Source: Caulobacter sp. | GTDB taxonomy: Bacteria > Pseudomonadota > Alphaproteobacteria > Caulobacterales > Caulobacteraceae | Assembly (NCBI GenBank): GCA_030678995.1 | Contig: JAUXTQ010000051.1 | Coordinates: 42,642-106,641, forward strand | Direction: 5' to 3' | DNA length: 64,000 bases | Shown: positions 53,791-62,708 of the stretch, piece by piece | Numbering within the stretch: the first letter of the stretch is position 1 | Layout of the letters: the number at the start of each line of letters is the position of its first letter | Translations under genes and position numbers: made by a program | The notes under the pieces: generated by a model | The model's input: the letters and a program-made list of their open reading frames with translations, nothing else | Databases searched by the model: none | Told to the model about the DNA's origin: nothing

Positions 53791-54315
53791 ATGCTAGACC
53801 GGCTGTTCCGGCAGAGCCCGGCGAAACTGGCCGGCGAGGCGCTGTATGCCGCCGCCGCGGGGCAGGCGCGCCAGCCGGATTTCTATCGCCATGGCGGCGT
53901 CGCCGACACGCGGGAAGGGCGGTTCGAGCTCTATACCCTGCACGTCATCCTGCTGGTCGAGCGGTTGAAGGGCGAGACGGGCCTGGCCGCCGAGGCGCGG
54001 CAGAACCTGTTTGACCGTTACGTCCGGGGCCTGGACGATGCCTTCCGCGAGCTGGGTCTGGGCGACACGGCGGTGGCCAAGCGGGTCAAGGCCCTCGGCC
54101 AGGCCTTCTACGGCCGCCTGAAGGCCTTCGAAGAGGCGGTGGCGGCGCTGCCAGATCGCGCCGCCCTGACGGACCTGGTGGCCCGCACGGTCCTTGAGGG
54201 GCGTCCGGAGACCGCCGGGGTCATGACCGACTATGTGGCGGCCGCGCGCGAAGCCCTTGGCCGGCAGGACGTCGAGACGCTGCTGGCGGGTAATGTGATG
54301 TGGGAGGCTGCCTGA
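53791..54315 (+). CDS. Ubiquinol-cytochrome c chaperone (CBP3) family protein
   Basis: A 174-aa protein homologous to the CBP3 chaperone of the cytochrome bc1 complex. Characteristic features are LAGEALYAAAAGQARQPDFY near the N-terminus, then FELYTLHVILLVERLKGE and DDAFRELGLGDTAVAKRVKALGQAFYGRL. The next gene encodes DUF177, a conserved neighbour in alphaproteobacteria. The ATG at 53791 is the first in frame within the recognisable domain. TGA shares a base with the next ATG. Confidence 0.9.
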   Translation: MLDRLFRQSPAKLAGEALYAAAAGQARQPDFYRHGGVADTREGRFELYTLHVILLVERLKGETGLAAEARQNLFDRYVRGLDDAFRELGLGDTAVAKRVKALGQAFYGRLKAFEEAVAALPDRAALTDLVARTVLEGRPETAGVMTDYVAAAREALGRQDVETLLAGNVMWEAA

Positions 54316-54851
54316 TGGCCGGCGAATCACCCTGGGTGTCGAAAGTCCGCTTCAGCGAGGTCGGCCGCGGCGTCGTGACGCGCCGGCTTGAGGCTGACGC
54401 CGCCGCTCGCGTCGGTGTCGCGCGGCTGCTGGGTCTGGTGGCGATCGACTCCCTGACCGCGGACGTCACCGTCCGCCCGTGGATGGACGGCGCCGAGATC
54501 CAAGCCAGCTTCGAGGCCGACATCACCCAGACCTGCAGCGTCACCGCCGACGACTTCGAGGAAACGGCCGAGGGCGAGTTCACGGTCCGCGTACTGCCCC
54601 CCGGCAGCCCCAACGCGCCGCAGGAGGAGGGCGTGGACGAGATCGAGCTCGACCTGGAGGCCGATGATCCCCCGGACGTGCTGGAAGGCGAGGAGATCGA
54701 CCTGGCCGGCTATGTGGTCGAATACCTCTCGCTGGCGCTGGACCCGTTCCCGCGCAAACCGGGCGCGGAGTTCATCGCGCCGAAGGATGACGCCGACCTG
54801 TCGCCCTTCGCAGTGCTGAAACGGCTGAAGAAGTCCGACGAACCCGAATAG
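54315..54851 (+). CDS. DUF177 (YceD family) protein
   Basis: A 178-aa YceD/DUF177 protein, a family linked to 23S rRNA or ribosome assembly and usually followed by rpmF. Features: QASFEADITQTCSVTADDFEE (the conserved Cys and acidic stretch), the acidic loop DEIELDLEADDPPDVLEGEEIDL and the closing VVEYLSLALDPFPRKPG and FAVLKRLKK. Translation overlaps CBP3 by one base. The usual rpmF gene is not between this gene and plsX. Confidence 0.9.
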   Translation: MAGESPWVSKVRFSEVGRGVVTRRLEADAAARVGVARLLGLVAIDSLTADVTVRPWMDGAEIQASFEADITQTCSVTADDFEETAEGEFTVRVLPPGSPNAPQEEGVDEIELDLEADDPPDVLEGEEIDLAGYVVEYLSLALDPFPRKPGAEFIAPKDDADLSPFAVLKRLKKSDEPE

Positions 54852-54946
54852 GGTCCTCACTGGCCGGGCTTGCATCGCCGCCGTGCGGGGGTAAGTTCCG
54901 GCGGCTTCGCCCCGAACGGGGTCCGCAATGGAATCGCGACCGGTCA

Positions 54947-56011
54947 TTGTCCCAAAATCTCGTCATCTCCGTTGACGCCATGGGCGGCGACCACGGGCCA
55001 TCCGTGACCATTCCCGGCGTCGACTTCGCCGCGCGCGCCGCGCCCGACCTGCGGTTTCTGCTGCATGGCGACGAGGTCCGCATCAACGCCGAGCTGGCCA
55101 GGCTGCCGGCGGCGAAGGCGGCCAGTGAGGTGCGCCACACCGACAAGGCCATCTCGATGGACGAGAAGCCCGCCCAGGCCATGCGCCGGGGCAAGGGGGC
55201 CAGCGTCTGGAACGCCGTCGAGGCGGTGAAGACCGGCGAGGCCACCGCCGCCGTCTCGGCCGGCAATACCGGCGCCCTGATGGCCATCTCCAAGCTGATT
55301 CTGCGCATGGCCGAGGGCATCGCCCGCCCGGCCATCGTCGCCAGCTGGCCCACGCTCAACGGCGTCACCGCCGTTCTGGACGTGGGCGCCAACGTCGAGA
55401 GCGACGCCGAACAGCTGGTCGAATTCGCCATCATGGGGGCGGCCTTCCACCACGCCATCCATGGATCGCTCCGCCCGACCGTCGGTCTGCTGAATGTCGG
55501 ATCGGAGGAAGAAAAGGGTCATGAGGAGGTGCGCGGGGCGCACGCCCTGCTGCGGGCCACGACCTTCGACCTGGACTATCGCGGCTTCGTGGAAGGCAAC
55601 GACATCGCCAAGGGCACGGTCGACGTCATCGTCACCGACGGCTTTACCGGCAACATCGCCCTGAAGACCGCCGAGGGCCTGGCCCGGTTCTTCGCCACCG
55701 AGCTGCGCGCCACCTTCACCTCCGGTCCGCTGGAGATGATCGGCGCCCTGTTCGCTTCGGCCGGCCTTGGCCGAATGCGCAAGCGGATGGATCCCGGCGC
55801 CGTCAACGGCGGACCGTTGTTGGGGCTGGGCGGCATTGTCGTGAAGAGCCACGGCAGCGCCGACGCCAGGGGCTTCGCCAGCGCCATCCGCGTCGCCGCC
55901 GAGCTGGCGCGCAGTGATTTCGCCGGCGAGATCGACCGCAACATCCAGCGGCTGACCGCCAGCCTGTCCGAAACCGCCGACGTCGCGCCGGCCAAGGGAG
56001 TTGCCGAGTGA
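54947..56011 (+). CDS. plsX: Phosphate acyltransferase PlsX
   Basis: Converts acyl-ACP to acyl-phosphate for phospholipid synthesis. VISVDAMGGDHGP at the start, AAVSAGNTGALMAISKLILR, GLLNVGSEEEKGHE and VDVIVTDGFTGNIALKTAEG are family signatures. It starts at TTG 54947: the nearby ATG at 54928 is out of frame and no other start exists in frame. 354 aa is normal. Overlaps fabH by four bases (GTGA). Confidence 0.95.
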   Translation: MSQNLVISVDAMGGDHGPSVTIPGVDFAARAAPDLRFLLHGDEVRINAELARLPAAKAASEVRHTDKAISMDEKPAQAMRRGKGASVWNAVEAVKTGEATAAVSAGNTGALMAISKLILRMAEGIARPAIVASWPTLNGVTAVLDVGANVESDAEQLVEFAIMGAAFHHAIHGSLRPTVGLLNVGSEEEKGHEEVRGAHALLRATTFDLDYRGFVEGNDIAKGTVDVIVTDGFTGNIALKTAEGLARFFATELRATFTSGPLEMIGALFASAGLGRMRKRMDPGAVNGGPLLGLGGIVVKSHGSADARGFASAIRVAAELARSDFAGEIDRNIQRLTASLSETADVAPAKGVAE

Positions 56012-56985
56012 GTGTTCTGCGTAGCGTGGTGACCGGCGTGGGCGGGTACCTGCCCGAAACCGTGGTGACCAACGACGACCTGTCGAAGATCGTCGATACC
56101 AACGACGCCTGGATCCAGGAGCGGACCGGTATTCGCAGCCGTCACCGGGCGTCGGAGGACCAGGCGGTGTCTGACCTCGCCGTCGAAGCGGCGAAGAAGG
56201 CGCTGGCCGCCGCCGGTCGCTCCGCGGCCGATGTGGACCTGATCGTCCTGGCCACCACCACGCCCGACCTGACCTTCCCGGCCACGGCCGCCATCGTCCA
56301 GCGCAAGCTGGGCTGCCCCGTGGGCGTGGCCTTCGACGTCCAGGCGGTGTGCTCGGGCTTCGTCTACGCCCTGACCGTCGCCGACGGCTTCGTGGCGCGC
56401 GGGCATTCGAAGTGCGCCCTGGTGATCGGGGCCGAGACCATGACCCGGCTGATGGACTGGACCGACCGGGGCACCTGCGTCCTGTTCGGCGACGGCGCCG
56501 GCGCGGTGGTGCTGGAACCGGGCGAGGGCCAGGGGACCACGGCCGACCGCGGCCTGCTCGGCTTTGCCCTGCGCTGCGACGGGACCAAGCAGGACCTGCT
56601 CTATGTCGACGGCGGGCCCTCGACCACCGGTACGGTGGGCAAGCTGCGCATGCTGGGCAACCAGGTGTTCAAGCACGCTGTCATCAACATTTCCGAGGCG
56701 ATTACGGCGGCGGCGAACCACGCCGGCGTAACCATCGCCGACATCGACTGGTTCATTCCCCACCAGGCCAATCAGCGCATCCTGCACGGGGTCGCCCACC
56801 GGCTGGGGCTGGACGAGAGCAAGGTCATCCAGACCGTCGCCCACCACGCCAACACCTCGGCCGCCTCGGTTCCCCTGGCCTGGGCCGAGGGCGTGTCCGA
56901 CGGGCGGATCAAGAAGGGCGATCTGCTGCTGATCGAGGCCATGGGCGGCGGCCTGACCTGGGGCGCCTGCGTCGTCCGCCTTTAG
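56008..56985 (+). CDS. fabH: 3-oxoacyl-ACP synthase III (FabH)
   Basis: Starts fatty-acid synthesis by condensing acetyl-CoA with malonyl-ACP. The Cys-His-Asn triad is present: DVQAVCSGFVYAL (Cys about 114), WFIPHQANQRIL and AHHANTSAASVPLA. ERTGIRSRHRA near residue 36 is typical. 325 aa is normal. GTG start coupled to plsX. plsX-fabH-ihfA-merR is a conserved alphaproteobacterial block. Confidence 0.96.
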   Translation: MSVLRSVVTGVGGYLPETVVTNDDLSKIVDTNDAWIQERTGIRSRHRASEDQAVSDLAVEAAKKALAAAGRSAADVDLIVLATTTPDLTFPATAAIVQRKLGCPVGVAFDVQAVCSGFVYALTVADGFVARGHSKCALVIGAETMTRLMDWTDRGTCVLFGDGAGAVVLEPGEGQGTTADRGLLGFALRCDGTKQDLLYVDGGPSTTGTVGKLRMLGNQVFKHAVINISEAITAAANHAGVTIADIDWFIPHQANQRILHGVAHRLGLDESKVIQTVAHHANTSAASVPLAWAEGVSDGRIKKGDLLLIEAMGGGLTWGACVVRL

Positions 56986-57074
56986 CCCTTCGAATCCGCT
57001 GGCGGCGGGAACCCTTTGACTTGACGGACCAATCGGGCCATGCACCGATAGTTGTCAGGGACTGGGAGCGGGGC

Positions 57075-57377
57075 ATGAAGGGCGCGACCCTTACACGAGC
57101 GGAGCTGACCGAGGCCGTCCACGAGGAAGTGGGGCTGACGCGTCAGGACTGCGGCGGTCTGGTGGAACGGACCCTCGACCTCGTCGCCGAGGCGCTCGAG
57201 GACGGCCAGACGGTCAAGCTGTCCGGCTTCGGCGTGTTCCAGGTCCGGGCCAAGCGCGCCCGCATGGGCCGCAATCCCAAGACCGGCGAGCCGGCCGAAA
57301 TCGAACCCCGCCGGGTGATCGGTTTCCGCGCCTCGCAGGTGATGAAGGCGCGGATCGACCGCGCGCTGAGCGACTGA
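57075..57377 (+). CDS. ihfA: Integration host factor alpha subunit
   Basis: A 100-aa DNA-bending protein that pairs with Ihf[21 protein letters not shown], then [26 protein letters not shown], carry the beta-arm with its Pro tip ([19 protein letters not shown]). GGGAGCGGGGC precedes ATG 57075. IHF is needed for sigma-54 promoters and cell-cycle genes in Caulobacter. Confidence 0.95.
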   Translation: MKGATLTRAELTEAVHEEVGLTRQDCGGLVERTLDLVAEALEDGQTVKLSGFGVFQVRAKRARMGRNPKTGEPAEIEPRRVIGFRASQVMKARIDRALSD

Positions 57378-57385
57378 CGGCCCGC

Positions 57386-57805
57386 GTGGCGAAGGGCCCT
57401 CACGCCTTCCGCACGATCTCGGAAGCCGCCGAGGAACTGGGTGTGCCCCAGCATGTCCTGCGCTTCTGGGAGACCAAGTTCTCGTTCATCCGCCCGATGA
57501 AGCGGGCCGGCGGCCGGCGTTTCTACCGGCCGCAGGACATCGCCGTGCTGCGCGGGGTGCGCGCCCTGCTGCATGACGAGGGCTACACCATCAAGGGCGT
57601 GCAGAAGTTGCACAAGGAGCAGGGCGTGCGCCGTCTCGCCGGCGCAGGGGAGGGCGAGTCCCCCCCATCGGCCACGGCCGAGGCCGCGTTCCAGCCGCAA
57701 ATGCCGGTCGATATCGGCGGCGATGCGCGGGACCGGCTGAGCTTCGCCCTGTCGGATCTGGAGGCGGTCAAGGCGCGACTCGACGGGCTGCTCAAGGGCC
57801 GCTGA
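57386..57805 (+). CDS. MerR family transcriptional regulator
   Basis: A 139-aa regulator with an N-terminal MerR winged helix ([22 protein letters not shown], then [38 protein letters not shown]) and a short C-terminal helix ([20 protein letters not shown]) for dimerisation. No Cys effector site. It always follows ihfA in this group of bacteria. GTG start eight bases after the ihfA stop. Confidence 0.92.
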   Translation: MAKGPHAFRTISEAAEELGVPQHVLRFWETKFSFIRPMKRAGGRRFYRPQDIAVLRGVRALLHDEGYTIKGVQKLHKEQGVRRLAGAGEGESPPSATAEAAFQPQMPVDIGGDARDRLSFALSDLEAVKARLDGLLKGR

Positions 57806-57887
57806 TTTGGCCATTGCCGGGTAGGGGGCCTGTCCCTATAAGGGCGCTCCCCACGGTGGATCGCCCGCGATTTGCCGGAGAAGATGT

Positions 57888-57964
<77 letters not shown>

Positions 57965-57970
57965 TTCTTC

Positions 57971-58204
57971 TCAATCCGCCTCTGTCCGGGCCGCCTCGCC
58001 CTTGGGCGATGGCTCGCGGTTCATCCACTTCATCAGTGGGAACAGGGGCAGGCCCCAGGCCACGCCCACGATCAGGAAATAGACCAGGTCGATGGCCGGA
58101 TGCCGCGGTAGCAGGTCGGCGACAATGATCGCCGCCGCCGCGTAGGCGACGAGGAAGACCAGCATCGCCAGCATGCCGACGAGCTTTCTGATGCGCGGTG
58201 TCAT
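57971..58204 (-). CDS. DUF2842 family membrane protein
   Basis: A 77-aa protein with two helices: LVGMLAMLVFLVAYAAAAIIV (about residues 8-28) and IDLVYFLIVGVAWGLPLFPL (about 38-57), then KWMNREP and a charged tail. The RIRKLVG start and GVAWGLPLFPLMKWM motif are those of alphaproteobacterial DUF2842, which often lies near ctaA (COX15). That neighbourhood holds here and hints at a role in cytochrome oxidase assembly, which is inference. Confidence 0.85.
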   Translation of the reverse strand: MTPRIRKLVGMLAMLVFLVAYAAAAIIVADLLPRHPAIDLVYFLIVGVAWGLPLFPLMKWMNREPSPKGEAARTEAD

Positions 58205-58254
58205 GCGGCCTCCGGCGGCGCGATGACCGCGCCGCCGTTGGCTTTAGGCGATGC

Positions 58255-58503
58255 CTAGCGGCGTTTGAAGAGGCCGAGGACGAACAACAGCACCACGGCG
58301 CCGGCGACAGCGGCGATCAGGCTGCCGATCAGGCCTGTGTAGGCGATGCCAAGAACCCCGGCGAGCCAGTTGCCGATGATCGCGCCAATTATGCCGACGA
58401 TCAGGTTCACGAGAATCCCGTGGTTGCGGTTCATGATCCGCTCGGCGATCCAGCCGGCCAGGATGCCGACGACGATTACCAGAATCCAGTTGATGCCTTC
58501 CAT
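58255..58503 (-). CDS. GlsB/YeaQ/YmgE family membrane protein
   Basis: An 82-aa, three-helix hydrophobic protein. WILVIVVGILAGWIAERIM, GILVNLIVGIIGAIIGNWLAG and SLIAAVAGAVVLLFVLGLF, with a basic FKRR end, match the transglycosylase-associated/GlsB stress family. Small conserved glycines punctuate each helix. Function is poorly known; E. coli relatives respond to acid and envelope stress. Confidence 0.88.
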   Translation of the reverse strand: MEGINWILVIVVGILAGWIAERIMNRNHGILVNLIVGIIGAIIGNWLAGVLGIAYTGLIGSLIAAVAGAVVLLFVLGLFKRR

Positions 58504-58564
58504 GCCCGTCTCCTCTGAGCAGCCCCAAGGTCAAGGTGAATGCGGCGCGCGATCCGAGGTTCCG

Positions 58565-58813
58565 TCAACGACGAAGGAGCAGCGACCAGACGGGCAGCAA
58601 CAGGATGGCCCCGGCGAGGGCCGCCAGCGCCAGCAGGCCAAGTCCGGTGACCGGCGCATCGAAGGCCTGGGCCACGGGAACCCCGACCACCGCGCCGACA
58701 AAGCCCGCGGCCAGGCCGGCGAAGCGCGACGGCCGGCCGCGCAGCAGCCAGCGGCCGAGCGCGCCCGCCGCCAGCGCAATGACCAGAACGATGAACAGCC
58801 CGGGCGCGCCCAT
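58565..58813 (-). CDS. Second small GlsB-like membrane protein
   Basis: An 82-aa protein, the same length as the gene at 58255, with three helices ([41 protein letters not shown] and [22 protein letters not shown]) and a basic end. It is probably a diverged tandem paralogue of the GlsB gene downstream. The ATG at 58813 is chosen because the longer frame only translates the hairpins at 58855-58967. Confidence 0.6.
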   Translation of the reverse strand: MGAPGLFIVLVIALAAGALGRWLLRGRPSRFAGLAAGFVGAVVGVPVAQAFDAPVTGLGLLALAALAGAILLLPVWSLLLRR

Positions 58814-58854
58814 GCCGCCAGCATGACAGTCGCCGGACTTCCCGTCACGGCGCC

Positions 58855-58967
58855 GCGCGCGACAGCCGAAAGTGGCCGCCGGTTTCGGCGCCCGTCGCGC
58901 GCGCCCATTTTTGTCGGAGAGCCTTTTCTCCGGATTGCGTGGCGGCACGCAATCCGGAAAGGCTCTC
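58855..58967. repeat. Two adjacent long hairpins between the GlsB-like gene and ctaA
   Basis: Hairpin one: GCGCGCGAC/GTCGCGCGC (58855-58863 with 58894-58902) with inner CCGAAA/TTTCGG. Hairpin two spans 58917-58967: GAGAGCC/GGCTCTC at the base and CCGGATTGCGTG/CACGCAATCCGG around GCGG at the tip, with a three-base bulge. T-rich sequence separates the two. They lie in the divergent promoter region of the two genes. Confidence 0.8.
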
Positions 58968-59031
58968 TGGACCCCGCCGCGCGAGGGGCGTAGGGAACCG
59001 CGCCTCTTGCAAGCGCTCTGAAAGCCGCGTG

Positions 59032-60063
59032 ATGACTTCGTTCCTGCGTTCGGACCGGTCCCGACCGGTCGCCATCTGGCTGCTGGCCGTCGCTGTCCTG
59101 GTGCTGGCCATGGTGGTGGTGGGCGGCGCGACGCGGCTGACGGACTCGGGTCTGTCGATCACCGAATGGAAGCCGGTCACCGGCGCGATCCCGCCGATGG
59201 GCGAGGAGGCCTGGCGCACCGAGTTCGCCAAGTACCAGCAGATCCCCCAGTACCAGCAGGTCAACCAGGGCATGAGCCTGGCCGCGTTCAAGACCATCTA
59301 CTGGTGGGAATGGGCCCACCGGCTGCTGGGCCGGCTGGTTGGAGCGGCCTTCGCCATTCCGTTCGTGGTGTTCCTGATCCGCCGGGAGATCCCCCGCCGC
59401 CTGATCTGGCGCTGTGGGGCGCTGCTGGCCCTGGGCGGCCTGCAGGGGGCCGTCGGCTGGTGGATGGTGGCCAGCGGCCTGGCCGGGCGCGTCTCGGTGG
59501 CCCCCGAGCGGCTGGCGACCCATCTGGGCCTGGCGCTGGCCCTGTTCGTGCTGCTGATCTGGACGGCGCTGGACGCCGAGGCGGGTTCGCCCCGTCAGGC
59601 CAACCCAACCCGCTGGCGGACCGGCTCGCTGGTGTTCCTCGGCGCGGTGTTCCTGCAGAGTCTGCTGGGCGCCCTGGTCGCCGGGGCCGACGCCGGCCTG
59701 ATCTTCAACGACTGGCCGCTGATGGGCGGACATCTGTTCCCGGAGACGTACCCGGGCGAGACCCTGTGGGCCACGCTGGCGCATAATCAGGCTTCGGTGC
59801 AGCTACACCATCGGATCGGCGGCTATCTGTCGCTGGCCGCAGCCCTGGCCGTGGCGGGGCTGGCCTGGCGCGACCGGTATCTCACCCCGGACGGGCGCGG
59901 CATGGGCCTGGCCATCGGCGCCGTGACCCTGCTGCAGGCGGGGCTGGGGATCGCCGCGCTGCTGGCCGGCGTGCCGCTGTGGCTGGGCGTGCTGCACCAG
60001 CTGGGCGCGGTGGCCCTGCTGGCCCTCGCCACGACCTTCGCCTGGCGGGTCCGGCGGCTTTAG
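59032..60063 (+). CDS. ctaA: Haem A synthase (CtaA/COX15)
   Basis: Oxidises haem O to haem A for cytochrome aa3 oxidase. A 343-aa, eight-helix protein. The haem-binding histidines are in [37 protein letters not shown] and [10 protein letters not shown], and [25 protein letters not shown] is the COX15-type N-terminal motif. It converges on phoX with a 4-base overlap. Links to hemA and hemB in this window by pathway. Confidence 0.94.
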   Translation: MTSFLRSDRSRPVAIWLLAVAVLVLAMVVVGGATRLTDSGLSITEWKPVTGAIPPMGEEAWRTEFAKYQQIPQYQQVNQGMSLAAFKTIYWWEWAHRLLGRLVGAAFAIPFVVFLIRREIPRRLIWRCGALLALGGLQGAVGWWMVASGLAGRVSVAPERLATHLGLALALFVLLIWTALDAEAGSPRQANPTRWRTGSLVFLGAVFLQSLLGALVAGADAGLIFNDWPLMGGHLFPETYPGETLWATLAHNQASVQLHHRIGGYLSLAAALAVAGLAWRDRYLTPDGRGMGLAIGAVTLLQAGLGIAALLAGVPLWLGVLHQLGAVALLALATTFAWRVRRL

Positions 60064-61454
60064 GTCTTCAGCGACTCCCACGGACCCTGGATCGCCAGGG
60101 TGATGCCCGGCCAGTAGATGTTGAGGAACATCGTCCCGCCGTCCGGCGAAAAGCAGACCCCGGCCAGCTCGGCGTTGTCGCGGTAGACGTTGCGCGCCAG
60201 CGTGTAGACCTTGCCCTCCGGCGTCACCCCGCGCAGATGGTTCTTGAGGGTGTCGGAATAGCGGTCGTCGCAGACCATCAGATGGCCGTTGGGCGCCACC
60301 GTCAGGTTGTCCGGGTAGTCCATCACCTTGTCGTCGGTCGACTCGATGAACAGCTCCACGGTCCCCGGCGCCTGGTCTTCCTCCGGCTTTCCCTCATGGG
60401 GGCTGGGACGATAGCGCAGGATCTGGCCATGCTTGGCCGGGCCGCTGTTGGTGCAGGTGAACCAGGCCTCGCCCTTACCCCAGAAGATGCCTTCGCCCCG
60501 GCCGACGATCACCGCGCCGTCGGCATGGCCGCGCACCCGCAGGTCGTCCTTCGGCGCCTCGACGTCGGCGAGGTCGACCCAGGCCGCCTGGCGCACGTCG
60601 CCGGGCTTCCAGATGACCTTGCCGTCCCAGTTGCGCGCGTCGGCGCCGGGCGCGTCGCGGAAGGCCAGGGCCTGCAGCCGTCCGCCCAGGGCCAGGGCGC
60701 CGGGGGTGTTGGGGATGAAGCGATAGAACAGGCCGGCCCGGTCGAAGGCGTCCTCGGTCAGGTAGACGATGCCGGTCGCCGGATCGATGGCGGCGGCCTC
60801 GTGGTTGAACCGGCCCATGGCTGTCAGCGGAACCGGATCGACCAGGCCCCGGTCTTTCGCCGGGACCTCGAATACCCAGCCGTGGCTCTTGCCCAGCCCC
60901 TCGCGGGGGCCGACGACGGTCTCCTCGCAGCTCAGCCAGCTGCCCCAGGGCGTCGGGCCGCCGGCGCAGTTGGTCGAGGTGCCGGCCAGGGCCAGCTCGG
61001 CCTTGTGCAGCTTGCCGGTCGCGGTGTCGTAGACCAGCCGGGTCACGCCGCCGGGCAGGGGCTGCCCGTCGGGGCCGACATCGAACACCTTGTCGGGCTT
61101 TGGTCGTTTCTTCAGGCCAAGGGCGATGCCGAAAGGACCGCTGTTGAGGTGGTTGTGCTTGTTCTCGTGGTTGCGCATCAGGATCACCTTCGATCCGCGC
61201 AGGGGAAAACAGGCCATGCCGTCGGCCCGCCCGGGCACGACGTAGCCATCGTTCATCGCCTGGCCCGCGTAGGAAACGATGCGGTAGGAGAAGCCCTCCG
61301 GCAGGTCGAGGATGCCGTTGGGATCGGCCTTGAGCGGCCCGTAGCCCTCGATCTCGTTGCGGTAGGTGTCGGTCGCCGACTGCGCGCGGGCCAGGCCGCC
61401 AAAGGCGACGGAAGCGGCGGCGGCGCCGAGCAGGTGGCGGCGGGAAACGATCAT
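60060..61454 (-). CDS. PhoX-family phosphatase (DUF839), Tat-exported
   Basis: A 464-aa protein with a Tat signal ([17 protein letters not shown]) and a DUF839 beta-propeller. [56 protein letters not shown] and [15 protein letters not shown] carry the acidic and Asn residues that hold Ca/Fe in PhoX. It is shorter than classical PhoX (about 650 aa), so the substrate may differ from phosphate monoesters. A 13-base palindrome (GTGACA-C-TGTCAC, 61495-61507) lies 41 bases upstream. Confidence 0.87.
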   Translation of the reverse strand: MIVSRRHLLGAAAASVAFGGLARAQSATDTYRNEIEGYGPLKADPNGILDLPEGFSYRIVSYAGQAMNDGYVVPGRADGMACFPLRGSKVILMRNHENKHNHLNSGPFGIALGLKKRPKPDKVFDVGPDGQPLPGGVTRLVYDTATGKLHKAELALAGTSTNCAGGPTPWGSWLSCEETVVGPREGLGKSHGWVFEVPAKDRGLVDPVPLTAMGRFNHEAAAIDPATGIVYLTEDAFDRAGLFYRFIPNTPGALALGGRLQALAFRDAPGADARNWDGKVIWKPGDVRQAAWVDLADVEAPKDDLRVRGHADGAVIVGRGEGIFWGKGEAWFTCTNSGPAKHGQILRYRPSPHEGKPEEDQAPGTVELFIESTDDKVMDYPDNLTVAPNGHLMVCDDRYSDTLKNHLRGVTPEGKVYTLARNVYRDNAELAGVCFSPDGGTMFLNIYWPGITLAIQGPWESLKT

Positions 61455-61494
61455 GGAGTGACTCCGCAGGGGCGCTTCCAGCTAAAGCCTGCCC

Positions 61495-61507
61495 GTGACA
61501 CTGTCAC
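61495..61507. promoter_or_regulatory. Palindrome upstream of phoX, possible Pho-type or other operator
   Basis: GTGACA and TGTCAC flank a central C in a perfect palindrome. The TGTCAC half resembles one half of a Pho box (CTGTCAT), but the expected direct repeat at 11-base spacing is not evident, so PhoB control is only a possibility. Confidence 0.3.
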
Positions 61508-61525
61508 TACGCGATGGACGGCGAA

Positions 61526-61547
61526 ATTCGGTAATATGTTACCGAAT
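61526..61547. promoter_or_regulatory. Perfect 22-base palindrome between phoX and rplM
   Basis: ATTCGGTAA and TTACCGAAT are exact inverted copies around TATG. It is AT-richer than its surroundings and typical of a dimeric repressor operator (TetR, GntR or LacI type). It is 72 bases upstream of phoX and 55 bases before the rplM -35 box. The cognate regulator is not recognisable. Confidence 0.6.
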
Positions 61548-61601
61548 GAAAGATTTCCCTTATGCGATAACGGTTTCCGGCGAAGGCGGCGCGCGCGTGT
61601 G

Positions 61602-61630
61602 TTGACAGATTGAATCGTCGCGGGTAACAG
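61602..61630 (+). promoter_or_regulatory. Housekeeping promoter of rplM-rpsI
   Basis: A perfect -35 TTGACA (61602-61607), a 17-base spacer and a weaker -10 TAACAG (61625-61630) lie 53 bases before the rplM ATG. This matches the TTGACA-type consensus of alphaproteobacterial sigma-70. Confidence 0.65.
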
Positions 61631-61682
61631 CGCGCCCTCACGTCGGGGACCGCTTGTCTCCGCCTGCAACGGATCAAGTCCC

Positions 61683-62156
61683 ATGATGAAGACCACGGCT
61701 TCTTTGAAGCCCGCCGAGGTCGAGAAGAAGTGGATCGTGATCGACGCCGAGAATGTGGTCGTTGGCCGCCTCGCGTCGTTCATCGCCATGCGTCTTCGCG
61801 GCAAGCATCGCCCTGACTACACCCCGCACGTCGATTGCGGCGACTACGTCGTCGTCGTCAACGCCGACAAGGTGAAGTTTACCGGCCGCAAGCTCGACCA
61901 GAAGATCTACTACCGCCACACCGGCCACCCGGGCGGCATCAAGCAGATCACCGCCGGCAAGCAACTGAGCGGCCGCTTCCCCGAGCGCGTGCTCGAGAAG
62001 GCCGTCGAGCGCATGCTGCCGAAGGAAAGCCCGCTGGCCCGCGCCCAGATGACCCATCTGCGCATCTTCAACGGCGCCGAGCATACCCATCAGGCCCAGA
62101 GCCCTGAAGTCGTCGCGTTCGCCGGCTTCAACAGCAAGAACACCCGGAGCCAATAG
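61683..62156 (+). CDS. rplM: 50S ribosomal protein L13
   Basis: A 157-aa protein with the L13 core: [61 protein letters not shown] and [22 protein letters not shown]. Leading Met-Met; either could start. Precedes rpsI by three bases in the universal rplM-rpsI operon, with a good promoter upstream and a terminator downstream. Confidence 0.97.
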   Translation: MMKTTASLKPAEVEKKWIVIDAENVVVGRLASFIAMRLRGKHRPDYTPHVDCGDYVVVVNADKVKFTGRKLDQKIYYRHTGHPGGIKQITAGKQLSGRFPERVLEKAVERMLPKESPLARAQMTHLRIFNGAEHTHQAQSPEVVAFAGFNSKNTRSQ

Positions 62157-62159
62157 ACC

Positions 62160-62630
62160 ATGGCCGAAACTCAAGGCTTCGAGGCTCTGCAAAGCCTCTC
62201 GTCGGCTCCGGAGGCCGCGCCCGCGGTCCAGAAGCTGGACAAGTTCGGCCGCGCCTACGCGACCGGCAAGCGCAAGAACGCGATCGCCCGCGTGTGGATC
62301 AAGCCCGGCTCGGGCAAGATCACCATCAATGGCAAGGATCAGCTGCAGTATTTCGCCCGCGAAATCCTGCGCATGATGATCGCCCAGCCGCTGGAAGTGA
62401 CCGACCGCCTGACCCAGTTCGACGTCGACTGCACCGTGCAGGGCTCGGGCCTGTCGGGCCAGGCCGGCGCCATCCGCCACGGCATCTCGCACGCCCTGAC
62501 CCACTATGAGCCGGCGCTGCGTCCGGTCCTGAAGCCGCACGGCTTCCTGACCCGCGACAGCCGCGTCGTCGAGCGCAAGAAGTACGGCCGCGCCAAGGCC
62601 CGCAAGTCCTTCCAGTTCTCGAAGCGCTAG
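62160..62630 (+). CDS. rpsI: 30S ribosomal protein S9
   Basis: A 156-aa S9 with a roughly 28-residue Ala/Ser-rich N-terminal extension typical of alphaproteobacteria. The core follows: [40 protein letters not shown] and the C-terminal [25 protein letters not shown], whose last Arg contacts P-site tRNA. Starts three bases after rplM. Confidence 0.97.
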   Translation: MAETQGFEALQSLSSAPEAAPAVQKLDKFGRAYATGKRKNAIARVWIKPGSGKITINGKDQLQYFAREILRMMIAQPLEVTDRLTQFDVDCTVQGSGLSGQAGAIRHGISHALTHYEPALRPVLKPHGFLTRDSRVVERKKYGRAKARKSFQFSKR

Positions 62631-62652
62631 TCGCAACCGCGACTTGGATTAC

Positions 62653-62689
62653 AAAGGCGCTCCGGGAAACCGGGGCGCCTTTTTCTTTT
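62653..62689 (+). terminator. Intrinsic terminator after rpsI
   Basis: A 13-bp stem (62653-62665 with 62670-62682, one T-G wobble) closed by a GAAA tetraloop and followed by TTTTTCTTTT. Textbook Rho-independent terminator. Confidence 0.92.
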
Positions 62690-62708
62690 GCTGGAACGGG
62701 ACGGGCTT

